The notes: generated by a model from the letters alone, not told the origin. A DNA stretch of 10,962 nucleotides from JAVVEZ01 sp032250895 (GCA_032250895.1 JAVVEZ010000101.1:1-10962); one strand, 5' to 3'. Shown: positions 1 to 7,549, numbered from the stretch's first letter. Translations and numbers: made by a program.

Positions 1-91
1 GCCTGATGAGCCTGATGAGCCTGATGAGCCTGATGAGCCTGATGAGCCTGATGAGTCTGATGAGTCTGATGAGCCGGATGAGTCTGATGAA
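1..91 (+). repeat. 9-base tandem repeat coding for (P/S)DE
   Basis: The unit CCTGATGAG is repeated in frame from base 2. There are six identical Pro-Asp-Glu units (2-55), two TCTGATGAG Ser units (56-73), one CCGGATGAG (74-82) and a last variant ending in GAA (83-91). The array starts at the window edge and may be longer. It encodes a strongly acidic linker in the cytoplasmic part of the DUF3426-like protein. The identical left units and diverged right units look like recent slippage expansion. Confidence 0.95.
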
Positions 92-766
92 TCCGAGACT
101 GTAGCGCTCGAGGGCAAGTCTGCTGCTGCCACGACATCAGCGTCCGAGAAAGCGGCCATCCGTTCCTATCTTTCCGGCATCCGGGACAGTGATGCCCTTG
201 GCAGCCTCAGTCCCGAGCAAAAATCTGCCCTGAACCTGAGTTCGGTTGAACTGCTGAGCAACAAAGCAGGCCCTCAGCGCCTGAAAACCGCAGCACTGTT
301 GCTCGCCTTGCTGCTGCTGACGCTGAGTCTCGCGGCCCAGTATCTCTGGTATAACCTGGATACCCTGGGCAAGGATGAACGTTACCGCCCTCTGCTGATG
401 AGCCTGTGCCAATACCTGCCCTGTCAGCTTCCCATGCTGTCCGATCTGGCTGCCATCGAGACGGCGGAACTCGTCGTGCGTTCCCATCCCACTGTGCCCG
501 AGGCGCTCTTGATTGATTTCGTCTTCAGCAACCAGGCCACCTTCGAGCAGGCCTTTCCACTGGTGGAGCTCAGTTTTACCGACCTCAACGGCCGCCTGCT
601 GGCCAATCGCCGCTTCAGTCCCAGCGAGTACCTGCCACCGGAACTGCAGCACTTCACCCACATGCCGGTCAACACGCCGATACACATCACGCTGGAAATA
701 GTGGATCCGGGAGCTGAGGCAATCAATTACACGCTGACCTATCGCCTTGCTGCCAGTGGTACGTGA
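1..766 (+). CDS. DUF3426-like zinc-ribbon/membrane protein, 3' part
   Basis: The frame is open from base 2 to the TGA at 764-766 (254 visible residues), so the gene enters from the left and its start is outside the window. The visible part begins with about ten Pro/Ser-Asp-Glu triplets, then a Ser/Ala-rich linker, one hydrophobic helix (about visible residues 95-116, very Leu-rich), and a C-terminal beta-rich domain. That domain has conserved-looking stretches such as FVFSNQATFEQAFPLVELSF, FSPSEYLPPEL and VNTPIHITLEIVDPG. This layout (acidic linker, one TM helix, extracytoplasmic domain ending near a Pro-Gly-Ala turn) matches DUF3426 proteins, which usually carry an N-terminal MJ0042-type zinc ribbon and lie next to prmA in gammaproteobacteria. 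The zinc ribbon itself is off the edge. The biochemical role of the family is not established. The gene converges on the next one, 30 bases away, with no obvious terminator between them. Confidence 0.72.
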   Translation, partial: PDEPDEPDEPDEPDEPDESDESDEPDESDESETVALEGKSAAATTSASEKAAIRSYLSGIRDSDALGSLSPEQKSALNLSSVELLSNKAGPQRLKTAALLLALLLLTLSLAAQYLWYNLDTLGKDERYRPLLMSLCQYLPCQLPMLSDLAAIETAELVVRSHPTVPEALLIDFVFSNQATFEQAFPLVELSFTDLNGRLLANRRFSPSEYLPPELQHFTHMPVNTPIHITLEIVDPGAEAINYTLTYRLAASGT

Positions 767-796
767 TCCATCAGAGGCTCCCCGGAATAGCCGCAC

Positions 797-1714
797 TCAT
801 CTGGCCGGAAACAGTGGCGCCCTCAGTTGGAAGCCTGCCCGGTTCTCTGCGTTTTCCTCCCACTTTTCAGGTTTTTTTATCTCAAATTCAGTAAATCGGA
901 ACACGCAGGGCATGGGGATGCAGATCCTCCTGGCGCCAGGCAAGTCGCCGGTGAACTGGCGGTTCAAATAACGCAGCGTTTCATCATTCAGATCATGGCG
1001 AGTCCTTGCGAGTTCTCCGACAAGATCGTTCTGCCCGGTCAGGGGTTTCAGCGCAGCATTGGCCTGTTCAAACTGGCGTTTGAGGGGAGAATGGTAAAGG
1101 TCCGGCTGCATGTCGGTGAACAACTGCCTGATGCTTTCACGCTCTTCCCAGGCAGATGTAAAATCAGCAGTATCACCATCTTCACAGTCGCGCTTACCAC
1201 TTTCATTACGTTGGCGCATACAGTCTTCTACCCATTGGCGGTTCAGGTCATTGCGATAGCTCGTCATGAAACTGTTGATGGAATCACGCAGTGTTGTGGA
1301 CGGGATGCTTTCGCTCTCCCCTTCACCCCGGCTTTGTTCCCTTATCCCGGTGATTGTCTCTCCCCCTCCTGACCCGGTTTCGGGGTCAGAGAGCGGGGCA
1401 GGCTCAGGGGGCGCTTCTGAAGGGGGGATATCTATCGATGCGGTATCATCAGGAGCAGGCTCAGGTAAAGGTGCGTCAGACTCCTGGATGGAAGGCACGG
1501 ACAGGCGCTGAGGATTCGAGCGGACCAACGTGATTTTGATGTCGGGCAACGACGCAGGAATTGGCACAGGTCCAACGGGCAGCCTGACACGCGGGTACAG
1601 CAGCAGGAGTCCCAGTACATGCAACAAGACACTGGCCAGCACTGCTCTTTTCAGGGCGCAGTTCGTCCTCCCCCGGCGGCCTTCGTAATCATCTCTTGAC
1701 CGGTGACGGACCAT
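797..1714 (-). CDS. TonB/TolA-like single-pass periplasmic protein
   Basis: A 305-residue protein. A basic N-terminus (residues 1-23, many Arg) precedes one membrane helix at about 24-41 containing S28-x3-H32, the spacing seen in the energy-coupled helices of TonB-type proteins. Next comes a proline/acidic stretch (about 45-115, rich in PEP/PAP), which would span the periplasm, and then a mostly charged C-terminal region. The C-terminal third has two Cys pairs (DCMRQRNESGKRDCEDGD and CIPMPC), possible periplasmic disulfides. I see no TonB C-terminal domain (no YP-x-A-like motif), so it is not a standard TonB. A TolA/TonB-like tether or an unrelated bitopic protein are both possible. The ATG at 1712-1714 is the only start that includes the full helix; its ribosome site is weak. 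No partner gene is recognisable nearby except the remnant upstream. Confidence 0.62.
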   Translation of the reverse strand: MVRHRSRDDYEGRRGRTNCALKRAVLASVLLHVLGLLLLYPRVRLPVGPVPIPASLPDIKITLVRSNPQRLSVPSIQESDAPLPEPAPDDTASIDIPPSEAPPEPAPLSDPETGSGGGETITGIREQSRGEGESESIPSTTLRDSINSFMTSYRNDLNRQWVEDCMRQRNESGKRDCEDGDTADFTSAWEERESIRQLFTDMQPDLYHSPLKRQFEQANAALKPLTGQNDLVGELARTRHDLNDETLRYLNRQFTGDLPGARRICIPMPCVFRFTEFEIKKPEKWEENAENRAGFQLRAPLFPAR

Positions 1715-1783
1715 GGGTTCATCCCATTGAATTATTTCCTATTGTGACTGCGGATTCAGCGTAGGGTTCAATTGGAGGTGACG

Positions 1784-1978
1784 TCACCGCCCCGCCTGCA
1801 GTTGCCTGAAACTGGCGCCAAGTGCGGCACTGTAGTCGCTGAACTGTTGCAGGTGATTGGTCTCCTGGCGGTGAATCAGCTTGCGCAGGGCGCTGTTGCT
1901 GAGCGGAATGCTGCCATCTTCGTTCAGGGCCAGCACGGCGCAAACACCCCGTGAAAGCGGGTCAGGTCGACTCTGGCT
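1784..1978 (-). pseudogene. C-terminal remnant of an unidentified protein
   Basis: On the minus strand the frame is open from 1978 to a TGA at 1784-1786 and reads as a plausible protein end: CAVLALNEDGSIPLSN followed by SALRKLIHRQETNHLQQFSD and YSAALGASFRQLQAGR. It has no ATG start; an in-frame TGA lies at 1979-1981, and only a GTG in mid-sequence could begin it. The composition (amphipathic, Gln/Leu-rich helices) is much more protein-like than the overlapping frames, which are Arg/Pro-rich shadows. I infer the tail of a gene that lost its 5' part, perhaps when the neighbouring repeat-bounded cassette arrived. It lies 69 bases upstream of the TonB-like gene in the same direction, so both may once have been in one operon. 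The family is not recognised. Confidence 0.42.
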
Positions 1979-2089
1979 TCAGGGCAAGTGAATTCCGGGC
2001 TGCGTGAATTCTGGTTGGCGGGGATATTAGCGTGTATTCTAGGAACCTGCGCCGTAGAAACGATCGAGCCGAGGGTTTTCCACATTGGA

Positions 2090-2116
2090 TCAAGTTACTC
2101 TGACCCCTTTGATTTT
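2090..2116. repeat. Left inverted repeat of the cassette
   Basis: This 27-base block containing ACTCTGACCCCTTTGATTTT is the exact reverse complement of 3614-3640. It ends 21 bases before the start codon of the secreted-protein gene, so it lies in that gene's leader just upstream of the ribosome site (GAGGT at about 2124-2128). Confidence 0.9.
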
Positions 2117-2137
2117 TCTTGATGAGGTAAGACAAGC

Positions 2138-3547
2138 ATGAGAAACGATGCCCTGCGGCTGGCAGCAATCGCGTTGATGACATTCTCGATGACCTCCACA
2201 TTCGCGCAGACCGTCGCAGAGATCGATTTTGAAAGCGTCGGGCGGGCGTGGCCGCTCGCGGCCGACATGAACGAGTATCACATGACCGGCGCGACGCTCC
2301 GCCAGGGGCTCGGCAATCCGGCCTACCGTACGCCGATTCCATTTGATCCGCGGCGCGATCCAGACACCGGGTTCGTCGGTTCAGCGCGCGACGGCGAGAC
2401 GCCGCCCGGTATCGAAGCGCTCGACGTGGATCTGTTCACGACGACCGACTTCTACAAGGATCGCGAGCTGTGGAGCGATCCCCGCTACTTTCGCTGCAAC
2501 AGCTCCGCCGCACTCGAGGACTTCCGGGGCACGGATGCATTGATCGGCAACAATCCGCCGGCTTCGGCACCGTGGGGCTATTGCGACCGCGACTACCCGC
2601 GCGAGTCGATCGTAAGCCCGTACCCGTTCAGCACCGCGCAGGAGCATTACGAGGCCTTGCTTGAGGAAACGCGCGGGCGTGGCGGCCCCACCCAACACAC
2701 TTACGCCACCGTGCCAGGCGAGTGGACCGGGCGTTACCAGCATCCCGCACGCGCGGACAACCAGTACTGGCTTCGGATGCGGCACGTGCAGATTCCGACC
2801 GTCCTGTCGCTGCTGACGCCGGAATATCAGCAGCGCATGGTGCAGGAGGCCTATCACCATGGCCACACGAATGCGCCGCAGTGGCCGTCGCAATACTGCT
2901 GGCCGGAAGGCTTCCTGCGCCGCTGGCACGAGTCCGCGCTCTGGGAGCAATCCATCATGGTGACCCCGAACATGGTGCAGATCCTGGGCGGCGTCGCGCG
3001 CAACTTCATTACCAATATCCACATCGGCCGCGAGTTCATCATTGATAACGACATTGAAGGCGCGGTGCCCCGGCTTGGCGCCGACGTGCCGCGCTGGTAC
3101 GGCGAGACCATCGGTTTCTGGGACGGCGATGTGCTGATCACCTGGACCTCGAACATCCAGGGCTGGGCCAGCCACGCGGCGTTCGAATTCTCGAACAAAA
3201 TGCAGACCATCGAGATCTACACGCCCAACCGCGACGCCAACGGCGCGTTCCTTGGCCTCAATCACGAGGCGATTCTTTACGACCCTGAGGCGCTGGTCGA
3301 ACCGGTGCGCATTATCCGCAATATCGTCAAACTCAGCGGATTCGAGGAGGGCGACCCGCAGCCTTTCATCGAATGCGTGCCGACAATCTACCCGATCGAG
3401 GGCGCCGCGACCCCGGTCTCGCCGGGTGAGGTGATCGATTACGAGGTGCCGGACATGTACGGGCGGCCCTGGGCGCACATCTGGGAACGATACTGGGAAA
3501 AGGGCATTGAGAAGCCGCAAGAGGAAGACATCTTCAGCTTCGAGTGA
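2138..3547 (+). CDS. Secreted protein of unknown function in a repeat-bounded cassette
   Basis: A 469-residue protein that starts with a clear Sec signal peptide (MRNDALRLAAIALMTFSM, cleavage probably after STFA at 23), so it is periplasmic or exported. The ATG has a good ribosome site (GAGGTAAG about 8 bases upstream). The mature part is rich in Trp, Tyr, His and Asp; Cys residues at several points could form disulfides. The segment YGETIGFWDGDVLITWTSNI (about 326-345) resembles the W-[ED]-G-D-[TV]-L motif of large families of uncharacterised secreted proteins in Acidobacteria and gammaproteobacteria, and the C-terminus carries YGRPWAHIWERYWEKG. No catalytic signature is recognised and I assign no function. 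Codons look more G/C-ending (many GCG, CGC, GAC) than in the flanking genes, which together with the bounding inverted repeats suggests arrival by transfer. The TGA stop coincides with the first bases of the right-hand repeat array. Confidence 0.8.
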   Translation: MRNDALRLAAIALMTFSMTSTFAQTVAEIDFESVGRAWPLAADMNEYHMTGATLRQGLGNPAYRTPIPFDPRRDPDTGFVGSARDGETPPGIEALDVDLFTTTDFYKDRELWSDPRYFRCNSSAALEDFRGTDALIGNNPPASAPWGYCDRDYPRESIVSPYPFSTAQEHYEALLEETRGRGGPTQHTYATVPGEWTGRYQHPARADNQYWLRMRHVQIPTVLSLLTPEYQQRMVQEAYHHGHTNAPQWPSQYCWPEGFLRRWHESALWEQSIMVTPNMVQILGGVARNFITNIHIGREFIIDNDIEGAVPRLGADVPRWYGETIGFWDGDVLITWTSNIQGWASHAAFEFSNKMQTIEIYTPNRDANGAFLGLNHEAILYDPEALVEPVRIIRNIVKLSGFEEGDPQPFIECVPTIYPIEGAATPVSPGEVIDYEVPDMYGRPWAHIWERYWEKGIEKPQEEDIFSFE

Positions 3548-3670
3548 AAATCAAAGGAAATCAAAGGGGTCAGAGTAAGTTGAAAATCAAAGAAATCAAA
3601 GGGGTCAGAGTTGAAAATCAAAGGGGTCAGAGTAACTTGATTTTCAACTTACTCTGACCTCTTTGATTTA
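3545..3670. repeat. Right repeat array: three direct copies plus one inverted copy
   Basis: TGAAAATCAAAG occurs at 3545, 3581 and 3612. Each is followed by a block containing CAAAGGGGTCAGAG; the first two copies carry an extra AAATCAAAG duplication, while the third lacks it and is followed directly by GGGGTCAGAGTAACT. A fourth copy is inverted (3637-3669) with GAGG in place of GGGG. Positions 3614-3640 are the exact reverse complement of 2090-2116. Such GGGGTCAGAGTAA blocks resemble intergenic palindromes found near REP-associated tyrosine transposases; that link is from memory and was not searched. Confidence 0.9.
3615..3669. terminator. Long hairpin between convergent genes, probable bidirectional terminator
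   Basis: Bases 3615-3635 pair with 3649-3669 over 21 positions with a single mismatch (GGGG against CCTC). The stem then continues past a C/C mismatch with TTGA/TCAA around a three-base TTT loop (3641-3643). It sits between the convergent secreted-protein gene and the S9 peptidase gene, so it can end transcription from both sides. It is formed by two opposed copies of the cassette repeat rather than by a GC stem with a U tract, so a terminator role is inferred. Confidence 0.6.
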
Positions 3671-3677
3671 TGGTGGG

Positions 3678-5696
3678 TCACTGCTTTGCCTGGAAGGCAT
3701 CTGTTGAATCAAGCAGCAATTTTTCAGCAATGTAGCCCCTGAGCGCAGCATCCATTACCGGCTGGCTATTACCGTCCAGGTAATGGGACAGGAAGGCTTC
3801 CTGCAATGCCATGTAGGAGAGCATGCCATAGCGTGACCAGTTGCTATGGCCTTCATCTTCCTCAATGAACAGGCTCATGGGTTTGCCCTGGTTGAACAGC
3901 TGCAAGCTGACGTCCTTGACGTGGGCGATGGGGATACGGTCATCATCAGCGCCAGCCAGGATCAACAGTGGTTTGTTGATCTGGTCCAGGTGGGCAAGGG
4001 GCGACTGTTGGTAGAGCCGGTCCATGTCACCGGGGTTATGGATATCGCCCACCAGTGACTTGAGTCGGGCGTTGAGGGAGGGGGTGGAACTCACCATGTC
4101 CGATTGACTTTCCCGGAAGCGCATCACTACGCCGAAGTCCGCCATGGGTACGATGGCAACACCGACCTTGAACAGGTCCGGTGTGAACGCCAGCCCAGTT
4201 AATACGGCAAAGCCCCCAAAGGAGCCGCCGACAATGGCCAGCTTGTCAGGGTCGCCGATGCCCTGGTCCATAAGATAGTGGACGCCGTCAATCATGTCCT
4301 GTTGTACCACGCCATTGCCCCAGTCCCGGTTGGAGCCCAGAACATAATTCATACCGTAGCCGGTGGAGCCGCGGAAGTTGGGCTCAAAAACGATATAGCC
4401 GCGATTGACCAGGAACTGGGTAAAGGAATCGTAACCGGCATTTACCTTGGCGATGGGGCCGCCATGAATGCGGGCAATCAGGGGAGCCTCTCTCAGAGTA
4501 ATGCCACGGGGGAAGGAGACATAGCCATAGAGATGAAAACCGTCAGCAGCCCGGTACCGCACCGGGAATTTGACGGCCAGCAGCTTTTCTTCGAGTACTG
4601 GCGCTATCTCCCGTTCTTGCGCCAGGATTTCCACCGGGTCGTTACTCTCAGGATGGTAGAGATAATAGCGGGGATGCTGCAAGGTGGCGCCGCTCGCCTG
4701 TACCAACCACAGTCCTTCGCTGCTGAGCTGGGGAGAGAGATTGTAGTCGGGCAGCAGGGATGCCAGTGCATCCAGCTGTTCACTGATGGTGTCATCCGGG
4801 CTGTCGTTCCGGACCAGGCCTTCCTCATACCGGGTGACAATCGGGCGTCCCTGTAAAAACATCACACTGGCGAGATCGGCCACCTGATTGATATCGCTAG
4901 CCACGGTCGTGGTGGTTCGGGTGGTCAGGTCGAAGGCCAGCAGGTTGCGCAAATCACTGTTGAGATTGCCTGATAGCCACAGCGTGCCACCAGACGGACT
5001 GAGTCCAAGCGCAGAACAGTAGCGGTTGACTCCGCAGGAGAACAACAGCTCGCGTTCGCCCCGGTGGAGTTGGTAGGTGAAATAGCCGTGTTCCGTCTGG
5101 GTTTGCAGGTAGATTACGTCGCCATCCCGGTTGCTAAAAGCCCGATCAATTCTTTCGTCGGTGGTGAACACCTTATTGGTCGCGCCGTCAGGCAGGATAC
5201 GCTCCAGGATAAACGCCTCTTGCGCATTCCGCCTGACTACCAGAATACCGTTGGCGGTGGAATGGTCCGGGCCGAGGAGGTAATCCCCGTTAGCACGGTC
5301 CAGTCGGCTGATGTAGGCCGGGCCGGTTTCACCGCTGACCGGCAGGATGCCGGCACCGTCACTGAGTTCCAGGAACACAAGACTCGAGTCGTCGGACCAG
5401 GTGACATCCCTCAATTTCGGGCTGCTGAACAGGGCGGTTTTTTCCTGTGTTTCCGTGTCCAGCAGATACAAGGCGGTCTTGCCACCTTCTTTGAGCGTGT
5501 AGGCGACATGAGCGCCGGAGGGAGACAGCGTAACCTGTCTGACTGCCGCCTCTTCCAAAAACAACTGGCGGTCGATCAACGGAGCGGGTGTGCCGTTGAC
5601 ATGATCTGCGATCACACCGGCCCACTCGGCTTCCTGTGCCGATGAGACGCTGACCGAGAACAGAAACAGCAGCAGGACAGTCTTATTCACTTGCAT
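3678..5696 (-). CDS. Secreted S9 (prolyl oligopeptidase family) serine peptidase
   Basis: A 672-residue protein. Residues 1-20 are a signal peptide (VLLLFLFSVSVSSA, then QEAE), so it acts outside the cytoplasm. Residues about 45-370 form a beta-propeller-like region (repeated strands such as VTLSPSGAHVAYTL, ALGLSPSGGTLWLSG), which in S9 enzymes gates access for small peptides. The C-terminal alpha/beta hydrolase domain holds the full triad: Ser492 in GGSFGG, Asp585 in AGADDDRIP and His617 in EDEGHSN; the HGGP oxyanion motif is at 411-414. Expected activity is cleavage of short peptides; substrate specificity cannot be read from the sequence. The ATG at 5694-5696 has a GAGGTAAG ribosome site and lies inside the end of the permease gene (14-base overlap), so translation is coupled and this is the last gene of the operon. 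It probably degrades or matures peptides handled by the transporter, which is an inference. Confidence 0.92.
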   Translation of the reverse strand: MQVNKTVLLLFLFSVSVSSAQEAEWAGVIADHVNGTPAPLIDRQLFLEEAAVRQVTLSPSGAHVAYTLKEGGKTALYLLDTETQEKTALFSSPKLRDVTWSDDSSLVFLELSDGAGILPVSGETGPAYISRLDRANGDYLLGPDHSTANGILVVRRNAQEAFILERILPDGATNKVFTTDERIDRAFSNRDGDVIYLQTQTEHGYFTYQLHRGERELLFSCGVNRYCSALGLSPSGGTLWLSGNLNSDLRNLLAFDLTTRTTTTVASDINQVADLASVMFLQGRPIVTRYEEGLVRNDSPDDTISEQLDALASLLPDYNLSPQLSSEGLWLVQASGATLQHPRYYLYHPESNDPVEILAQEREIAPVLEEKLLAVKFPVRYRAADGFHLYGYVSFPRGITLREAPLIARIHGGPIAKVNAGYDSFTQFLVNRGYIVFEPNFRGSTGYGMNYVLGSNRDWGNGVVQQDMIDGVHYLMDQGIGDPDKLAIVGGSFGGFAVLTGLAFTPDLFKVGVAIVPMADFGVVMRFRESQSDMVSSTPSLNARLKSLVGDIHNPGDMDRLYQQSPLAHLDQINKPLLILAGADDDRIPIAHVKDVSLQLFNQGKPMSLFIEEDEGHSNWSRYGMLSYMALQEAFLSHYLDGNSQPVMDAALRGYIAEKLLLDSTDAFQAKQ

Positions 5697-7548
5697 GGCT
5701 TACCTCAACCACCTGCAGTTGATCCTGCTTGCGCCAGTAATAACCCACCAGCAGGCTGACCAGAGCGGTCATGCCGGTGAACAGGGTCATGACAAGCCAG
5801 CAGGCCTGAATATTTTTCGGCATGGCGGTTTTGCGGATCAGTATGAAAACAATTGCAGTGCTCAGGAGACTGACCAACACGGTCAATCCGAGAACGGCTG
5901 TCGGGATAGTCGCGAACGGCATTGGCAGCGTTCGCGCCAAACTCTGTTTATTGAGCATCACCCCAAAAAACAAATCAGAAAGCAGGCGCATGCCCGGCGC
6001 CAGCACCAGCCCGTTATAGACGAAAACCCCCTCCAGAGTATTTTCCAACGGCATGCTGGAGATCAGTTCCGTCTCCTGACCGGGTGCCAGGTAATAGAGC
6101 CTGAGTTCGGCACGACCGTATAGATCGAAATCCGCACCGATGGTAGTGGGAGAAGTATTGAACTGGTCGATGACCAGATAACCATCAATGAGTTCCAGGA
6201 TATGCATGAAATTCCCGAATTGACCTTCGTCTACCGGCAGCGTCATCTCCGCTACCGGTTTCAGTGCGATGTCGTGATCCAGCAGCTCCCGGGAATTGAA
6301 AATAAAGACGCTGCCCTCTGAAAGCAGGGTGGTGATGTTCTCCGTAACGCCCAGGGAGTCGGAAAAGCGGCCGCCCTGGTCATTGACATAGCGGGTATAA
6401 AACGCCTGTTGGTTCCAATCCACCTGATAGAGTGTGTCATCGCTAATGACGAACTGGTTGGCTGTCACCCAGGGCACGGAGATAAAGGGTTTTGCTGACA
6501 CGCGGCTTTCTGCGAACCCCTCACTGCCAAGCCAGCCTACAGCCTCATTGCTGTTGATATTCCTGCCCTCAAACAGCATGGTGTTGTGACTGAATGACCA
6601 GCGTATGCCGCGCTCTTCATCCAGTAGCAGAAGGTTGCTGTCCAGTACAGGAAACTGGTTCCGTTGCGGGTGGGAAAGCCGTTCCCGTTGTCTGACAGCG
6701 GTAATTTCCCCAAGTGTCACCTGCTGGCTGAAAAATGAGGCCCGGGGATCATCAGACGCCGCCAGGGCCGCCTGCATTTTATCTTCGGGAGTCATTTGCA
6801 GATAATAAAAATCAGTGCCGGGACGGGGATCACGGGTCGGTGAGCCATTGGCGGCCCATTGCAATTCCAGGAAGATCATCATGAGCATTGCCAGTCCCCA
6901 GAGCAGACCGAACTGAATAGGCAGCTCTGTCAGTACCAGTGCAACTGGGTGTCGGTAAGGTCTGGACAGATCGGCCTTGAAGGCAAGGTAGGCCAGGGCC
7001 ATGGAGGCTGCCAACATAAAGGGGGCGAAATAGGCGATCCAGGAATTCATATAGACGTTGATGAAAACCAGGGCTCCTGCCAGGGCAAACAGGCCCAGCC
7101 GGTTGGGGCTCATTGCCACAAAGCAGCCCAGAAAATAACCAATCAATACCGGCTGTATATTGAAAATCAGTAACGCGAAATGGCGGCTTTCAATGATGTA
7201 GGGGCTGCTGCCAACCTGCATGATCATCATAACCAACCCAGGTACCAAGGCGATGATCAGGATATGACAACATCCGGCCGCCGCCAGTGCCAGGAAGATA
7301 CGCTTTTCCGACAATGGACGCTGTAGCAGGTAGGCCCACTCACTGGGCTTGCGGCGCAAGAGGATTTGTACGGCGCCGCCCACCAGAGCAATAATCATCA
7401 TGCCCAGTAACAGCAGCATGGCTTGAGGGGGCTTATACAGGTTGACCCCGAGGAAGTTCAGGTAATACAGCACCAACAGATGCAATACCATGAAACCCGT
7501 CGTCCATTTCCAGTAATGGATCATTTCAGTCTTGAACAGGTTCAGCAT
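5683..7548 (-). CDS. ABC-2 type permease with large periplasmic insert
   Basis: A 621-residue membrane protein. Hydrophobic segments lie at about 14-34, 44-64, 84-110, 124-146, 150-190 (probably two helices), 205-228, 548-572 and 580-603. Between the last two groups is a soluble domain of about 315 residues (230-545) made of short beta-strand-like stretches (for example NQFVISDDTLYQVDWNQQAF and FMHILELIDGYLVIDQFN), predicted to face the periplasm and reminiscent of propeller blades. The gene is one base from the ATPase gene and overlaps the peptidase gene, so the three products probably act together. ABC-2 permeases normally export their substrate; here the substrate is unknown. Typical YtrC/D-like permeases of GntR-linked systems are much shorter, so the insert stands out. 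The start ATG at 7546-7548 has a GGGGAGG ribosome site nine bases upstream. Confidence 0.85.
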   Translation of the reverse strand: MLNLFKTEMIHYWKWTTGFMVLHLLVLYYLNFLGVNLYKPPQAMLLLLGMMIIALVGGAVQILLRRKPSEWAYLLQRPLSEKRIFLALAAAGCCHILIIALVPGLVMMIMQVGSSPYIIESRHFALLIFNIQPVLIGYFLGCFVAMSPNRLGLFALAGALVFINVYMNSWIAYFAPFMLAASMALAYLAFKADLSRPYRHPVALVLTELPIQFGLLWGLAMLMMIFLELQWAANGSPTRDPRPGTDFYYLQMTPEDKMQAALAASDDPRASFFSQQVTLGEITAVRQRERLSHPQRNQFPVLDSNLLLLDEERGIRWSFSHNTMLFEGRNINSNEAVGWLGSEGFAESRVSAKPFISVPWVTANQFVISDDTLYQVDWNQQAFYTRYVNDQGGRFSDSLGVTENITTLLSEGSVFIFNSRELLDHDIALKPVAEMTLPVDEGQFGNFMHILELIDGYLVIDQFNTSPTTIGADFDLYGRAELRLYYLAPGQETELISSMPLENTLEGVFVYNGLVLAPGMRLLSDLFFGVMLNKQSLARTLPMPFATIPTAVLGLTVLVSLLSTAIVFILIRKTAMPKNIQACWLVMTLFTGMTALVSLLVGYYWRKQDQLQVVEVSHASE

Positions 7549-7549
7549 G

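Noticed and set aside
1..91. CRISPR-like array
   Set aside because: The units are nine bases long and contiguous with no spacers, and are in frame with the coding sequence.
137..796. Minus-strand open frame opposite the DUF3426-like gene
   Set aside because: Gln/Gly/Arg-rich shadow without domains; the sense strand has the membrane helix and the coherent domain.
827..1372. Plus-strand frame of 181 codons opposite the TonB-like gene
   Set aside because: Antisense to a gene with a clear topology; no ribosome site or motif.
1719..1943. Minus-strand ATG frame of 74 codons upstream of the TonB-like gene
   Set aside because: Low-complexity Arg/Gln/Pro sequence; another frame on the same strand over this interval (1784-1978) reads as real protein.
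1962..2342. Minus-strand frame of 126 codons crossing the left repeat
   Set aside because: It runs through the inverted repeat and antisense into the signal-peptide region; Arg/Ser-rich with no recognisable feature.
2381..3520. Long minus-strand open frame of 379 codons opposite the secreted-protein gene
   Set aside because: It is rich in Arg, His, Val and Ala with no motif, and lies fully antisense to a gene with a signal peptide and good ribosome site; the G/C-ending codons of the sense gene keep this frame open.
3545..3670. Integron attC site or CRISPR fragment
   Set aside because: There are no R-box/L-box pairs typical of attC and no unique spacers; the copies are simple direct and inverted repeats.
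4278..5645. Plus-strand frames (4278-4856 and 5064-5645) opposite the S9 peptidase
   Set aside because: Shadows of a gene whose catalytic triad and signal peptide are intact.
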